This document shows positions 25,525 to 34,780 of a stretch of 64,000 nucleotides of DNA, piece by piece. The position numbers and the translations under genes are program-made. Source of the stretch: M3007 sp040383605. Its GTDB lineage: Bacteria; Bacteroidota; Bacteroidia; Chitinophagales; Saprospiraceae. The stretch is from assembly GCA_040383605.1 (NCBI GenBank), contig JBEIDF010000003.1, forward strand, positions 3,804 to 67,803. The letters are read 5' to 3'. The notes beneath the pieces are model-generated. The model had not been told where the DNA came from, searched no databases, and saw nothing but the letters and a program-made list of their open reading frames with translations. Numbering within the stretch: position 1 is the stretch's first letter; the number at the start of each line of letters is the position of its first letter.

Positions 25525-26616
25525 ATGCGCATCATTACAACAGAATCCGAGAAGTTTTTACGCCGCTACATCAACAATGCCAGTCCGACCGGCTTTGAAG
25601 CGCCGGGGCAGCAACTCTGGCTGGAGTATATCCAACCGTTCATAGACGACTGGCAACTGGATCAATACGGCACGTGCTACGGGATTATCAACCCGGGTAT
25701 GGACTACAAGGTGGTAATTGAAGGCCACGCAGATGAAATCTCCTGGTTTGTGAATTTTATCACAGAAGACGGGTTCATCCACGTTATCCGAAACGGCGGC
25801 AGCGATCACCTTATCGCTCCTTCAAAACGGGTGTTTGTCCACCTGCGCAAAGGCGGCCATGTAGAAGGCGTGTTCGGCTGGCCCGCTATCCACACCCGCA
25901 CCGAAAAGGACGCTAATCTGTCGCCTGCCCTGGATAATATCACCATTGACGTGGGCGCAAAAGACCGCGACGAAGTACTCAAAATGGGGATTCATGTCGG
26001 TTGCGTCGTGACGTTTCAGGATGAATTTACCATCCTCAACGACCGCTATTATATGGGCCGCGCCTTGGACAACCGAATCGGCGGGTTCTGCGTGGCAGAG
26101 GTCGCGCGTTTGCTCCGGCAACACAAAATAAGCCTGCCCTACACGCTGTACGTCGTGAATTCCGTGCAAGAGGAAGTGGGGCTGCGCGGCGCAGAAATGG
26201 TGGCCAATGCCATCAAACCGAACGTTGCCATTGTAACGGATGTAACGCACGACACCCATACGCCCCTGATCAACATGAAAAAACACGGCGACGTGCGCAC
26301 TGGAAACGGGCCCTCGCTTACGTATGCCCCGGCCGTCCACAACAAACTCCTCGACCTGATCATCGCCGCCGCAGAGGAACACAAAATTCCCTTTCAACGG
26401 GAAGCGGCCAGCCGCACGACCGGTACCGATACCGACGCGTTCGCCTATTCCGGCGCCGGTGTACCTTCGGCCCTGATTTCCCTGCCGCTGCGGTATATGC
26501 ATACCACGGTAGAAATGGCGCATAAAGACGATGTGGGCCATTTGGTCCGACTGATTTACGAAACGCTCCAAAAAATCGAATATGGCCACGACTTCCGCTA
26601 TTTCAAATCTATATAA
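25525..26616 (+). CDS. M42 family metallopeptidase (tetrahedral aminopeptidase type)
   Basis: 363 residues. The dinuclear-metal ligands of the M42 family can be placed: His68 and Asp70 in EGHADEISW, Asp in GRALDNRIGG, the Glu-Glu pair in VQEEVGLRGA, Asp in VTDVTHDTHT and the C-terminal His in LRYMHTTVEM. The PTGFEAPGQQ start (residues 21-30) is typical. M42 enzymes are large tetrahedral cytosolic aminopeptidases that finish peptide degradation; they were earlier annotated as glutamyl aminopeptidases or endoglucanases. It begins 30 bases after pyrE and ends 22 bases before the NlpC/P60-like gene. Confidence 0.93.
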   Translation: MRIITTESEKFLRRYINNASPTGFEAPGQQLWLEYIQPFIDDWQLDQYGTCYGIINPGMDYKVVIEGHADEISWFVNFITEDGFIHVIRNGGSDHLIAPSKRVFVHLRKGGHVEGVFGWPAIHTRTEKDANLSPALDNITIDVGAKDRDEVLKMGIHVGCVVTFQDEFTILNDRYYMGRALDNRIGGFCVAEVARLLRQHKISLPYTLYVVNSVQEEVGLRGAEMVANAIKPNVAIVTDVTHDTHTPLINMKKHGDVRTGNGPSLTYAPAVHNKLLDLIIAAAEEHKIPFQREAASRTTGTDTDAFAYSGAGVPSALISLPLRYMHTTVEMAHKDDVGHLVRLIYETLQKIEYGHDFRYFKSI

Positions 26617-26638
26617 CCTGCAGCAATAATTATTTTTT

Positions 26639-27499
26639 ATGGAATTCGCCGCCTGTCAAGTCAGTATCGCCCCGCTGCGCGCACAACCCTCGGATAAAAG
26701 CGAGATGGTGTCTCAAATGCTTTTCGGAGAAACCGCAGAAGTGACAGACAAGCGGGACGGCTGGCGGCAGGTCGTATGCGCCTGGGACGGATTCACCGGC
26801 TGGGTAGACAGCAAACAGATCAAACGCCTCACGCCCAGAGAATTCGATGCCTGTAAAGACCAGCATGCGATCAGCCTCTCGCTCGTAGAAGGCCTGATGG
26901 CCGCCGATCACTTTATTCCCCTCACGCTGGGCGCTGTGCTGCCGCAATACGACGGACTTCGCTGCCACCTGGGCGACCAGTCCTTCCAGTTTTCCGGCCC
27001 GGTTGTCACCCCAGGACAGGTGCCGCCTAAAGGAGAATGGATCGCCAAGATCGCCCGCCGCTACCTGCACGCGCCTTTTCTGTGGGGCGGCCGGACACCT
27101 TTCGGAATTGACGGCCCGGGACTTACGCAGATGGTGTTCAAAATCGCCGGCATCCGCCTGCTCCGCGACGCCGCGCACCAAGTGACGCAAGGCCGAGCCG
27201 TGGACTTCATGGAACAGTGCCAAATCGGCGACCTGGCCTTTTTTGACAACGGAAAAGGACAAATCACCCACGTGGGCATCATACTCGCCGATTGCCACGT
27301 TATCCACGCTTCCGGCAAAGTACAGGTGGATAAACTAGACCACTTTGGTATTTTCAACCGGGAGGTAAACCGCTACACGCATCAACTGCGCATCGTGAAA
27401 CGCTTACTACCGGACCTGCCGGAAGAGCGAATCGTTGAAACGGCTGCAGAAATTACTGAGGGGCCGGAAACCGATTCTCAAGGTTCGTTGTTTCTTTAA
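26639..27499 (+). CDS. NlpC/P60 (C40) domain protein with SH3 domains, catalytic Cys replaced by Gly
   Basis: 286 residues. Bacterial SH3-type domains (about 5-62, with DGFTGWVDSKQI, and about 75-120) precede a C-terminal NlpC/P60 fold (about 130-250): ARRYLHAPFLWGGRTPFGID, LRDAAHQVTQG, IGDLAFFDN, THVGIIL and VIHASGKV. The family cleaves peptidoglycan stem peptides between D-gamma-Glu and a diamino acid, using Cys-His-His/polar. Here the nucleophile motif, normally GIDCSG, reads GIDGPG (residues 156-161), so the Cys is Gly159 and the next Ser is Pro160. His211 and His223 are retained. The fold is otherwise intact and there is no signal peptide. It is probably an inactive, binding-only member, or uses another mechanism. 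The DNA codons differ by one base each from TGC and TCG. Confidence 0.85.
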   Translation: MEFAACQVSIAPLRAQPSDKSEMVSQMLFGETAEVTDKRDGWRQVVCAWDGFTGWVDSKQIKRLTPREFDACKDQHAISLSLVEGLMAADHFIPLTLGAVLPQYDGLRCHLGDQSFQFSGPVVTPGQVPPKGEWIAKIARRYLHAPFLWGGRTPFGIDGPGLTQMVFKIAGIRLLRDAAHQVTQGRAVDFMEQCQIGDLAFFDNGKGQITHVGIILADCHVIHASGKVQVDKLDHFGIFNREVNRYTHQLRIVKRLLPDLPEERIVETAAEITEGPETDSQGSLFL

Positions 27500-27500
27500 A

Positions 27501-28271
27501 GTGAAAGATAAGAACATCCTGCGCCTTGCCCGACTCGACGGCAAACCGGAAATCTTCCATTCGATACAAGGAGAGGGAAAAAGCCTGGGCCGCCCTTCCA
27601 TTTTTGTTCGAACCAGCCTGTGCAACCTACACTGCGTGTGGTGCGATACGGACTACACTTGGAACTGGGTGGGAACAAAATTTCCACACCAAAACGACGG
27701 CACGCCGGGCTACCAAAAATTTGATAAAAAAGAATGGATCAGCGACTGCCCGCTGGAAATGGTCGTCGAGTTAATCCGGACGCTCCCCTGCCTCAACGTG
27801 ATCCTCACCGGCGGGGAACCCTTGCTGCAACAGGAGGCGCTCGCCGCGCTCATGGTCCAACTCCGGCAGGAAAACCCAGCCTACCGATTTGAAGTCGAAA
27901 CCAACGGCACGCTGGTACCAACCGCGGCCTTCGAGGCGGGCATCAACCAATATAATGTCTCGCCGAAGTTAGAAAACAGCGGAAACACCCGCAAATTACG
28001 GGAAAAACCCGCCGCCTACCAGTTCTTTTCCGCCAACCCCAAAGCAACCTTCAAATTCGTCCTGGCCTCAGAAAGTGACCTGCAGGAGGTGCTCCGGCTC
28101 ATAGAACTGTATGAAATCCCGGAAAATCAAATTTGGCTCATGCCCGAAGCCGCCAATCGCCCCGAACTCGCCCTCCGCCGCCGATGGCTGGTAGAACTCT
28201 GTAAATCACACGGTTTTAACTACTCAGATCGGCTCCATGTGGAAATTTGGGGCGGGAAACGGGGTGTTTGA
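27501..28271 (+). CDS. queE: 7-carboxy-7-deazaguanine synthase, radical SAM (QueE)
   Basis: About 256 residues from a GTG at 27501, one base after the stop of the preceding gene. An ATG at 27435 in frame would add 22 very basic residues that overlap the neighbour and have no counterpart in the family. The protein begins with the family hallmark IFHSIQGEGKSLGRPSIFVR, then the radical-SAM cluster motif CNLHCVWC (Cys41, Cys45, Cys48) and VILTGGEPLLQQ. QueE converts CPH4 to 7-carboxy-7-deazaguanine in the queuosine/7-deazaguanine pathway. No queC, queD or queF is in the window. It belongs to the Bacteroidota subfamily with a long insert after the cluster (about 50-75). Confidence 0.9.
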   Translation: MKDKNILRLARLDGKPEIFHSIQGEGKSLGRPSIFVRTSLCNLHCVWCDTDYTWNWVGTKFPHQNDGTPGYQKFDKKEWISDCPLEMVVELIRTLPCLNVILTGGEPLLQQEALAALMVQLRQENPAYRFEVETNGTLVPTAAFEAGINQYNVSPKLENSGNTRKLREKPAAYQFFSANPKATFKFVLASESDLQEVLRLIELYEIPENQIWLMPEAANRPELALRRRWLVELCKSHGFNYSDRLHVEIWGGKRGV

Positions 28272-28296
28272 TTCCAAATTGCGAATTGATTGAAGC

Positions 28297-29145
28297 ATGT
28301 TGTACGCTACGCTAAATTGTCGGGGTATCCTGTTGGATCTAAACCGACCCATCGTAATGGGTATTTTAAATACCACGCCCGATTCCTTCTACACCGGCAG
28401 CCGGATTACGGATCTGCCGGCGCTCCTGGACCAAGCGGGTACCATGCTGGCAGACGGCGCCCGAATTTTGGATATCGGCGGAGCTTCCTCCCGTCCGGGC
28501 GCCGATGAGGTCTCGGAAGCAGAAGAAATCAGGCGTGTTGTACCGGCAGTGCAGGCACTGGCCGCCGCCTACCCCGAGGCAATCTTGTCGGTAGATACCT
28601 GGCGGGCAGCCGTGGCAAAAGCAGCGCTGGACGCCGGCGCGCGAATCGTCAATGACATTTCTGCGGGTCGGTTAGACAACGGCCTGTGGGATGCAATCTC
28701 GGGCGCCGGCGCGCCCTACGTGCTCATGCACATGCAAGGAACGCCCAAAACCATGCAGGAGCAACCGCTTTACACCGATGTCGTGCAGGAAGTACTGGAT
28801 TTTTTTATCCAGCAGGTCGCCCTGTTGCGCGACCGGGGGATACACGATATTATTCTTGATCCGGGATTCGGTTTTGGAAAAACGCTGGAACATAACTACC
28901 GCCTGCTGGATCAACTGGATCTGTTTCAAACGGTACTGGAATTGCCCGTGCTCGCCGGACTGTCGCGCAAATCCATGATTTGCAAGGCGCTCCGGGTATC
29001 GCCGGAAGCCGCCCTGAACGGAACCACCGCATTGCACGTCGTCGCACTGCAGAAAGGCGCCCGCATTCTTCGCGCGCATGATGTGCGCGAAGCGCGGGAG
29101 GTGATCCAATTGCACGAAATGCAATCGGAAATACGCAAAACCTAG
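28297..29145 (+). CDS. folP: Dihydropteroate synthase
   Basis: 282 residues, normal length. It condenses pABA with DHPP in folate synthesis. Signatures: PIVMGILNTTPDSFY (residues about 14-28), ILDIGGASSRPGA (pterin/loop 2), LSVDTWRAAVAKAALDAGA, IVNDISAGRLD, VLMHMQGTPKTMQ and the ILDPGFGFGKTLEHN strand that holds the conserved Asp and Lys. The GLSRKSMI loop near the C-terminus is intact. It ends one base before the stop of the convergent ElaA-like gene, so the two transcripts must overlap or end inside each other. Confidence 0.96.
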   Translation: MLYATLNCRGILLDLNRPIVMGILNTTPDSFYTGSRITDLPALLDQAGTMLADGARILDIGGASSRPGADEVSEAEEIRRVVPAVQALAAAYPEAILSVDTWRAAVAKAALDAGARIVNDISAGRLDNGLWDAISGAGAPYVLMHMQGTPKTMQEQPLYTDVVQEVLDFFIQQVALLRDRGIHDIILDPGFGFGKTLEHNYRLLDQLDLFQTVLELPVLAGLSRKSMICKALRVSPEAALNGTTALHVVALQKGARILRAHDVREAREVIQLHEMQSEIRKT

Positions 29146-29146
29146 G

Positions 29147-29626
29147 CTATATTTCTTCAACGTTTACGAGCCCTTTGGCGCCCGGCAGGATCATCTTCGT
29201 GTGCGGAATCCCGTCTTCCAAATACTCCTCCCCGGTTGAACGGAACCCGAAACTCGAATAAAACTGCAGGAGATAGGACTGCGCCCCGATTTTGATAGGC
29301 CCTGGGCCGAATAAATGCCGCATCATTTCGATACTTTTTACCATTAGCGCCTTTCCGGCGCCCGTGCCGCGAACACTGGGCGAACTCACCACCCGACCGA
29401 TGGAGGCATATTCCGGATAGGATACGCCCTGCGGCAATAATCGCGTGTAGGCGATCAGCCGGCCTGTGGCATCGCGGCCCATGAGGTGCCAGGCTTGCTG
29501 ATCCTTGCCATCCGCATCCATATAGGGGCAATTTTGCTCCACAATAAATACCTCCTGGCGCAAGGCCATGATTTCATATAGTTCCTGAACCCGCAATTGT
29601 TCAAAAGGCACACAAGCGTAAGTCAT
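29147..29626 (-). CDS. ElaA-like GNAT family N-acetyltransferase
   Basis: About 159 residues from the ATG at 29626 (MTYACVPFEQL), the start that best matches E. coli ElaA; an ATG four codons upstream and a far one at 29800 are possible but add unrelated sequence. The ElaA pattern is clear: ELYEIMALRQEVFIVEQNCPY, then DADGKDQQAWHL, IAYTRLLP, SIGRVVSSPSVRGTGAGKALM (acetyl-CoA pyrophosphate loop) and SYLLQFYSSFGF with DGIPHTKM. The family is of unknown acceptor specificity. It converges on folP with a single base between stops. Confidence 0.88.
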   Translation of the reverse strand: MTYACVPFEQLRVQELYEIMALRQEVFIVEQNCPYMDADGKDQQAWHLMGRDATGRLIAYTRLLPQGVSYPEYASIGRVVSSPSVRGTGAGKALMVKSIEMMRHLFGPGPIKIGAQSYLLQFYSSFGFRSTGEEYLEDGIPHTKMILPGAKGLVNVEEI

Positions 29627-29825
29627 ATCGTCGTACATTTGCCGGAAAATTAGCACTTTTTGCTTTCCCGGAGAACAATTTGTTGCAACAATGGTTTTTG
29701 CGTTACCATTTCGCAAGCGATTCGGGTTTGTCTTTTTTTTTGAAAATAAAAAAGGGCGGCCGAACAGCCCCAAGTTGCCAGGCGCCGACTCATCAATCAA
29801 TTTTCAATACCAAACTTATTTTTAC

Positions 29826-30677
29826 ATGAAAAAAACAACTTTCCTCCTCGCCATCGCGCTGCTGTATTGCTTGTCCGCCGTTGCGCAAATCAAAACCCCG
29901 GCGCCCAGTCCGGTGGGCAAAATTTCCCAAGATGTGGGCCTGACAAACATCGAAATCGAATACGCCCGCCCGAGCGCGAAAGGCCGCAAAGTATTTGGCG
30001 AGCTGGTGCAATACGACGAAATGTGGCGTACCGGCGCCAACGCTTCCACCAAAGTGAAATTCAGCGACGATGTAAAAGCGGGCGGCACCACGATTCCGAA
30101 AGGCACGTATGCGCTCTACACCATCCCGTCGAAAAAAGAATGGACCATCATTTTTTACAAAAACACCTCGTTCTGGGGTGTACCAGGCAAAGAATACAAC
30201 GAAGCCGATGTAGCCGCACGCTTTACCGTACCGGTAAAAACGATCAATGATACCGAGGAAACCTTTACAATCAATATCAACAACCTGCGCAACGCCAGCG
30301 CAGACATCGAACTGATCTGGGAAAACACCAAAGTTGTAGTCCCGATCATGCTCGACACCGATTCGAAGGTAATGTCCGACATCAAATCGCAGATGGAAGG
30401 CCCCTCCGCCAGCACCTACTACCAGTCGGCGAGATACTACTTCGAAGAGAAAAAAGATATGAATATCGCACTCGGCTGGGTGCAAATGGCCCTCGACAAA
30501 GGCGGAGAAAAATTCTGGATCGTGCGCCTGAAAGCGCAAATCCTCGGCGAACTCGGCCGCTACAAGGAGGCGATTGACACCGCCAACCGCAGCACAGAAC
30601 TTGCCAAAGCCGACGGCAATGCAGATTATCCGCGCATGAACGAAAAATCCATCGCGGAGTGGAAGAAAAAAATGTAA
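29826..30677 (+). CDS. DUF2911 domain secreted protein with TPR-like tail
   Basis: 283 residues from the ATG at 29826, which opens a signal peptide (1-20, MKKTTFLLAIALLYCLSAVAQ). The DUF2911 domain covers about 25-180: VGLTNIEIEYARPSAKGR, GELVQYDEMWRTGANAST, IPKGTYALYTIP, WTIIFYKN and EETFTINI. The domain is widespread in Bacteroidota and its function is unknown. The C-terminal 90 residues look like two TPR-type helical hairpins (YYFEEKKDMNIALGWVQMAL, ILGELGRYKEAIDTANRSTEL). No sorting domain is present, so it is probably periplasmic. A U-tract terminator follows at 30695. Confidence 0.85.
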   Translation: MKKTTFLLAIALLYCLSAVAQIKTPAPSPVGKISQDVGLTNIEIEYARPSAKGRKVFGELVQYDEMWRTGANASTKVKFSDDVKAGGTTIPKGTYALYTIPSKKEWTIIFYKNTSFWGVPGKEYNEADVAARFTVPVKTINDTEETFTININNLRNASADIELIWENTKVVVPIMLDTDSKVMSDIKSQMEGPSASTYYQSARYYFEEKKDMNIALGWVQMALDKGGEKFWIVRLKAQILGELGRYKEAIDTANRSTELAKADGNADYPRMNEKSIAEWKKKM

Positions 30678-30694
30678 TAGAATATCCGGGTGCT

Positions 30695-30716
30695 GCATTT
30701 TGAAAAATGCTTTTTT
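30695..30716 (+). terminator. Rho-independent terminator after DUF2911 gene
   Basis: A 6-bp stem GCATTT/AAATGC (30695-30700 with 30705-30710) with a TGAA loop is followed by six T residues. It lies 18 bases after the stop codon. The stem is A/T-rich and short, so moderate strength. Confidence 0.6.
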
Positions 30717-30858
30717 ATTTCCTGCCGGATAATAAATTAAATCTTGTACGGGATTTTTCCCTTATTTTGGGGCCGTTTTACAATGCCAAACCCGCAAGAA
30801 CAGCGGGAAGGGTTGTAAATCGGCCTCTTTTCTTATCACTTCCTAGCACACATTTCTT

Positions 30859-32097
30859 ATGCGCAATTGTACTCTACTGCTCTTTTGCCTTGCTGTATGC
30901 GCGCGCCTGACCGCGCAAAACCCCGGCTGCGATGGTACGCGGTACCGGGATGATGTATTCTCCGGCATCAAAAAAACGACCGTTAAATACACCACGGCGC
31001 CCAGTTATTTTTTCAACCAGACGATTGATCTGTTTGTGGATATCTACGAGCCGGAAGGCGACGCGATCACAAAGCGCCCAGTGGTGCTGCTGGCGCATGG
31101 CGGCACCTTTATCTTTGGCAATAAACAGGATATGAAAGACTGGTGCGAGCGGTACGCCCGGAAGGGATACGTGGCCGCTTCGATCCAATACCGCCTGTAT
31201 CCGGTGATTCCGTTCGGATTTCCGGACTCCGTCAAAATCATAGACGCGGCGGTTAAGGCCATGGGCGACATGAAAGCGGCCGTCCGTTTTCTGAGCCAGG
31301 ATGCTGCGGGCGCTAACCAGTTCAAAATTGACCAGGAACACATCTTTATCGGCGGCTACTCCGCAGGCGGTGTTGCCGCGCTGCACGCCGCCTATCTGGA
31401 TACCACCGATGCGATCGAGCCGTTTATCCGGACGGCATTGGACAACAACGGCGGCCTCAATGGCAACAGCGGAGACGCGGCCAATCTCTCGTTTCCGTTT
31501 AACCCCGGCGCCGTGGTGAATATGTCGGGCGGATTGTACCGCCGCGGCTGGATTACTGAAAATTCGGTACCGCTCGTCAGTTTTCACGGCACTGCGGATG
31601 CTACTGTGGCGTATGGAGCGGGCCTGGCCGCTAACCTGGTCTATCTGGAAGGAAGCGGCATCCTGCACCCGCAGGCGGAGTTGGTGGGCGTGCGGAACGC
31701 CCTGCTTACCGTACCGGATGGCGGGCACACGGATATTTACTCGAATGCGAACTTTTTGCCGCAGCGCGACAGTTTTACGAACCTGGCTGCCAGTTTACTC
31801 GAAGATTTAACCTGCACTTCTGTTAGTGCGCCGGAATTAGTCCAGGCCGCCCGCACATGGCGCGCGTACCCCAATCCGGTGTCTGATTGGCTTCGTTTGC
31901 AATTGCCTGCGGAGATTCAGTCGGGCTTGGTACAGGTACAGGTATTTGACGGAACCGGACGATTGGCACTGGAAACCCGTGCCGGCGCCGACGGCGTGTC
32001 CGTGGCCGGACTACAGCCGGGCGTGTATGCAATTCGGATTACCGACCTGAGCCGGCCGGATTTAGCGTTTCCGGTACGGCAGTTTGTGAAGCGATAG
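30859..32097 (+). CDS. Secreted carboxylesterase (alpha/beta hydrolase) with type A T9SS signal
   Basis: 412 residues. A signal peptide (1-20) is followed by an alpha/beta-hydrolase domain (about 40-310). The oxyanion-hole HGG is at 80-82 (LLAHGGTFIFG) and the nucleophile elbow is GGYSAGG, with Ser168. The catalytic His is probably in VPDGGHTDIYSN near residue 295. The overall layout is that of the type B carboxylesterase/lipase group. The last 75 residues (from about 337, AYPNPVSDWLRLQLP to AIRI...VRQFVKR) are a type A T9SS C-terminal sorting domain, so the enzyme should be exported to or beyond the outer surface. The natural ester substrate is unknown. It converges with clpC across a strong two-way terminator. 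Confidence 0.88.
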   Translation: MRNCTLLLFCLAVCARLTAQNPGCDGTRYRDDVFSGIKKTTVKYTTAPSYFFNQTIDLFVDIYEPEGDAITKRPVVLLAHGGTFIFGNKQDMKDWCERYARKGYVAASIQYRLYPVIPFGFPDSVKIIDAAVKAMGDMKAAVRFLSQDAAGANQFKIDQEHIFIGGYSAGGVAALHAAYLDTTDAIEPFIRTALDNNGGLNGNSGDAANLSFPFNPGAVVNMSGGLYRRGWITENSVPLVSFHGTADATVAYGAGLAANLVYLEGSGILHPQAELVGVRNALLTVPDGGHTDIYSNANFLPQRDSFTNLAASLLEDLTCTSVSAPELVQAARTWRAYPNPVSDWLRLQLPAEIQSGLVQVQVFDGTGRLALETRAGADGVSVAGLQPGVYAIRITDLSRPDLAFPVRQFVKR

Positions 32098-32101
32098 GGA
32101 A

Positions 32102-32156
32102 AGAAATAGAAGAAGGGGGCATCCGCCAGATTGCGGTTGCCCCCTTCTATTTCTTC
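32102..32156. terminator. Bidirectional terminator between esterase and clpC
   Basis: A long inverted repeat: the inner arms 32113-32127 and 32134-32148 (GAAGGGGGCA core, one mismatch, 6-base loop) are extended by outer A/T-rich arms 32102-32111 and 32147-32156. A run rich in T follows on the plus strand and in U on the minus transcript. It sits exactly between two convergent stop codons (32097 and 32168). Confidence 0.8.
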
Positions 32157-32167
32157 CTACTGTGCCC

Positions 32168-34723
32168 CTACCCCACTTCCCGCTCCTCCTTCTCTTCCGC
32201 CGGCACAAAATAAGCGATCACCAAGCCGTCTTTCGCTTCGTTCAGCGTAGCTTGCAGGTGGGAATCTTCCGCCGGGCTTTCGTTGAGGATAAATTCCGCC
32301 AGGGGATCTTCGATGTACTTTTGGATTGCGCGGTGGAGCGGCCGGGCGCCGAACTGCGGATCATAGCCTTTTTCAGCCACAAATTCCTTGGCTTCGTCGC
32401 TCAGCGTGAGCATTAGTTTCATCGTTTGCAGGCGATTCATCAGCCCATTGAGCGCATTGTCAATAATTCGGAAGATTTCCTCTTTGCCGAGGGAGTTGAA
32501 GATGACCACATCGTCTATGCGGTTGAGGAATTCCGGCGAGAACGTGCGTTTTAGCGCCGATTGAATGACGCCCTTGCTGTGCTCCTCGGCGGCTTCCAGG
32601 CGAGCCTGGGTGGCGAAACCGACGCCCTGACCGAAATCTTTGAGTTGGCGTACCCCGATATTCGAGGTCATGATGATGAGCGTATTTTTAAAGTCCACCT
32701 TTCGGCCCAGTCCGTCGGTGAGTTGACCGTCATCCAGCACCTGCAGGAGGATATTATACACATCCGGGTGGGCTTTTTCGATTTCGTCGAGTAGCACCAC
32801 GGAGTAAGGTTTGCGGCGAACGCGTTCGGTGAGTTGGCCGCCTTCTTCATAGCCGACATAGCCGGGGGGCGCGCCGATGAGGCGGCTTACGGAGAATTTT
32901 TCCATATATTCGCTCATATCAATACGGATGAGCGCTTCTTCCGTATCAAACAGGTAGCGCGCGAGCGCGCGGGCGAGTTCAGTCTTGCCGACGCCGGTGG
33001 GGCCGAGGAAGATGAACGAGCCGATTGGTTTTTTCGGATCTTTCAGGCCTACCCGGTTGCGTTGGATGGCCTTGGCAATTTTGGCGATGGCGTCGTCTTG
33101 GCCAATGACCATTTTACGGATATCATCCGACATGCTGACCAGTTTCTTGCTTTCGCTTTTCGCCACCTTGCGCACGGGGATGCCGGTCATCATTGCCACG
33201 ACCTCTGCGATATCGTCTTCTTCGACGGGGAACCGCTTCGTTTTGCTTTCCTCTTCCCATTCCACCTTGGCAAATTCCAGTTGGCGGGAGAGTTTGCTCT
33301 CCTGGTCGCGCAGGTTCGCCGCTTCTTCGTACTGCTGATTTTTCACAGCGGAGTTTTTATCTTCTTTGAGTTGCTCGATGCGTTTTTCGAGTTCTTCGAT
33401 ATGTTGGGGCACCACGATATTTTTGAGGTGCACGCGCGCGCCGACTTCATCGAGCACGTCAATCGCCTTATCGGGCAGGAATCGGTCGGTAATATACCGG
33501 TCGCTGAGCCGCACACAGGCTTTGATGGCGGCCTCCGAGTAGTTTACGTTGTGAAACTCCTCGTACCGGGGCTGGATATTTTTCAGGATATGGATCGTTT
33601 CTTCCTGCGAAGGTGGCTCCACCATCACCTTTTGGAAGCGGCGGTCGAGCGCGCCGTCCTTTTCAATATACTGGCGGTACTCGTCGAGTGTAGAGGCGCC
33701 GATGCACTGGAGTTCGCCGCGGGCGAGTGCGGGTTTAAAAATATTGGAGGCGTCGAGCGAGCCGGTGGCGCCGCCGGCGCCCACCATGGTGTGGATTTCG
33801 TCAATGAAAAGGATGACATCCCGGCTTTTTTCCAATTCATTCATGATCGCCTTGATGCGTTCTTCGAATTGGCCGCGATACTTTGTGCCTGCCACGAGTG
33901 CTGCCAGGTCGAGCATCACGATGCGTTTATTAAACAGCGTGCGGCTGACCTTCCGCTGCATGATTCGGAGAGCGAGACCCTCGACGATGGCCGTTTTGCC
34001 GACACCGGGTTCGCCGATCAGGATGGGATTATTCTTTTTGCGGCGGCTGAGGATTTGGCTGACCCGTTCGATTTCAGTTTCTCGTCCGATAATCGGGTCA
34101 AGTTTGCCTTCTTCGGCGAGTTTGGTGATATCCCGGCCAAAATTATCCAGTACCGGCGTTCGACTTTTTGCCTGGCTTTTTTGGGCTGCGCGGAACCCGC
34201 GATCGTCCTCCTCTTCGTAGTCGCCGCTTTCGCCGGGCGCTTGGTTGTACAGGTTGGGGTGAGACAAATCCTGCTCAGAGCGGACGTACTCCAGTTCTTT
34301 TTTGAAAGTTTCGTAATCCACGTCGTATTCGTTTAAGAGTTTGGTTGCCAGGGTATCGCCGTGTTTAAGGAGCGAGAGCATGAGGTGCTCGGGGAAAATT
34401 TCCTCACTTTTCAGGAGTTTGGCCTCCAGGAAAGTGACCTTTAGTACGCGTTGTACCTGGGTGGTGACCTGAAATTCCCCGACGAACAGATTTTCGGCGG
34501 GCGGGTACACGCTTTGTTTCGGAATGTTCCGCTCCAGGCGCTTTTTCAGTTCATTGACGTCCACCAGCAGGGCGTCCAGCACCCGTACCGGCAGGCTGTC
34601 CCGTTCTGCGATGATTCCCAGCAGGAGATGTTCGGTGCCAATATAATCGTGTCCGAGCCGGCGCGCTTCCTGACCGCTCTGGTGGATGATTTGCTTGACA
34701 ACGGGAGAGAATTTCTTGTTCAT
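32168..34723 (-). CDS. clpC: ATP-dependent Clp protease ATPase subunit ClpC
   Basis: 851 residues, the standard size of ClpC/ClpA-type Hsp100 unfoldases. Two N-terminal Clp repeats (1-145; FSPVVKQIIHQSGQEA, YIGTEHLLLGII) are followed by AAA+ module 1 (P-loop GEPGVGKTAIVEG, Walker B VILFIDEIHTMVGAGG), a UVR-containing coiled-coil middle region (about 425-490; NQQYEEAANLRDQESKL), and AAA+ module 2 (GPTGVGKTELARALA, LLDEIEKAHPDV). It unfolds substrates for ClpP and acts in protein quality control; no clpP is in the window. It has its own candidate promoter at 34781-34812. Confidence 0.97.
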   Translation of the reverse strand: MNKKFSPVVKQIIHQSGQEARRLGHDYIGTEHLLLGIIAERDSLPVRVLDALLVDVNELKKRLERNIPKQSVYPPAENLFVGEFQVTTQVQRVLKVTFLEAKLLKSEEIFPEHLMLSLLKHGDTLATKLLNEYDVDYETFKKELEYVRSEQDLSHPNLYNQAPGESGDYEEEDDRGFRAAQKSQAKSRTPVLDNFGRDITKLAEEGKLDPIIGRETEIERVSQILSRRKKNNPILIGEPGVGKTAIVEGLALRIMQRKVSRTLFNKRIVMLDLAALVAGTKYRGQFEERIKAIMNELEKSRDVILFIDEIHTMVGAGGATGSLDASNIFKPALARGELQCIGASTLDEYRQYIEKDGALDRRFQKVMVEPPSQEETIHILKNIQPRYEEFHNVNYSEAAIKACVRLSDRYITDRFLPDKAIDVLDEVGARVHLKNIVVPQHIEELEKRIEQLKEDKNSAVKNQQYEEAANLRDQESKLSRQLEFAKVEWEEESKTKRFPVEEDDIAEVVAMMTGIPVRKVAKSESKKLVSMSDDIRKMVIGQDDAIAKIAKAIQRNRVGLKDPKKPIGSFIFLGPTGVGKTELARALARYLFDTEEALIRIDMSEYMEKFSVSRLIGAPPGYVGYEEGGQLTERVRRKPYSVVLLDEIEKAHPDVYNILLQVLDDGQLTDGLGRKVDFKNTLIIMTSNIGVRQLKDFGQGVGFATQARLEAAEEHSKGVIQSALKRTFSPEFLNRIDDVVIFNSLGKEEIFRIIDNALNGLMNRLQTMKLMLTLSDEAKEFVAEKGYDPQFGARPLHRAIQKYIEDPLAEFILNESPAEDSHLQATLNEAKDGLVIAYFVPAEEKEEREVG

Positions 34724-34780
34724 GAATGCAAAAAATGACGCCGGTTAAGACGATTTTTTCTAAGTTACCCTAATAAGGGA

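Noticed and set aside
27435..27500. ATG start for queE at 27435
   Set aside because: The extra 22 residues overlap the preceding gene, are strongly basic and precede the conserved queE start; the GTG at 27501 fits better, although this is not certain.
32834..34336. 500-residue plus-strand ORF opposite clpC
   Set aside because: It is antisense to the two AAA+ modules of an intact clpC. Its translation is rich in Phe, Ala and His with no domain, as expected from the complement of a GC-biased gene.
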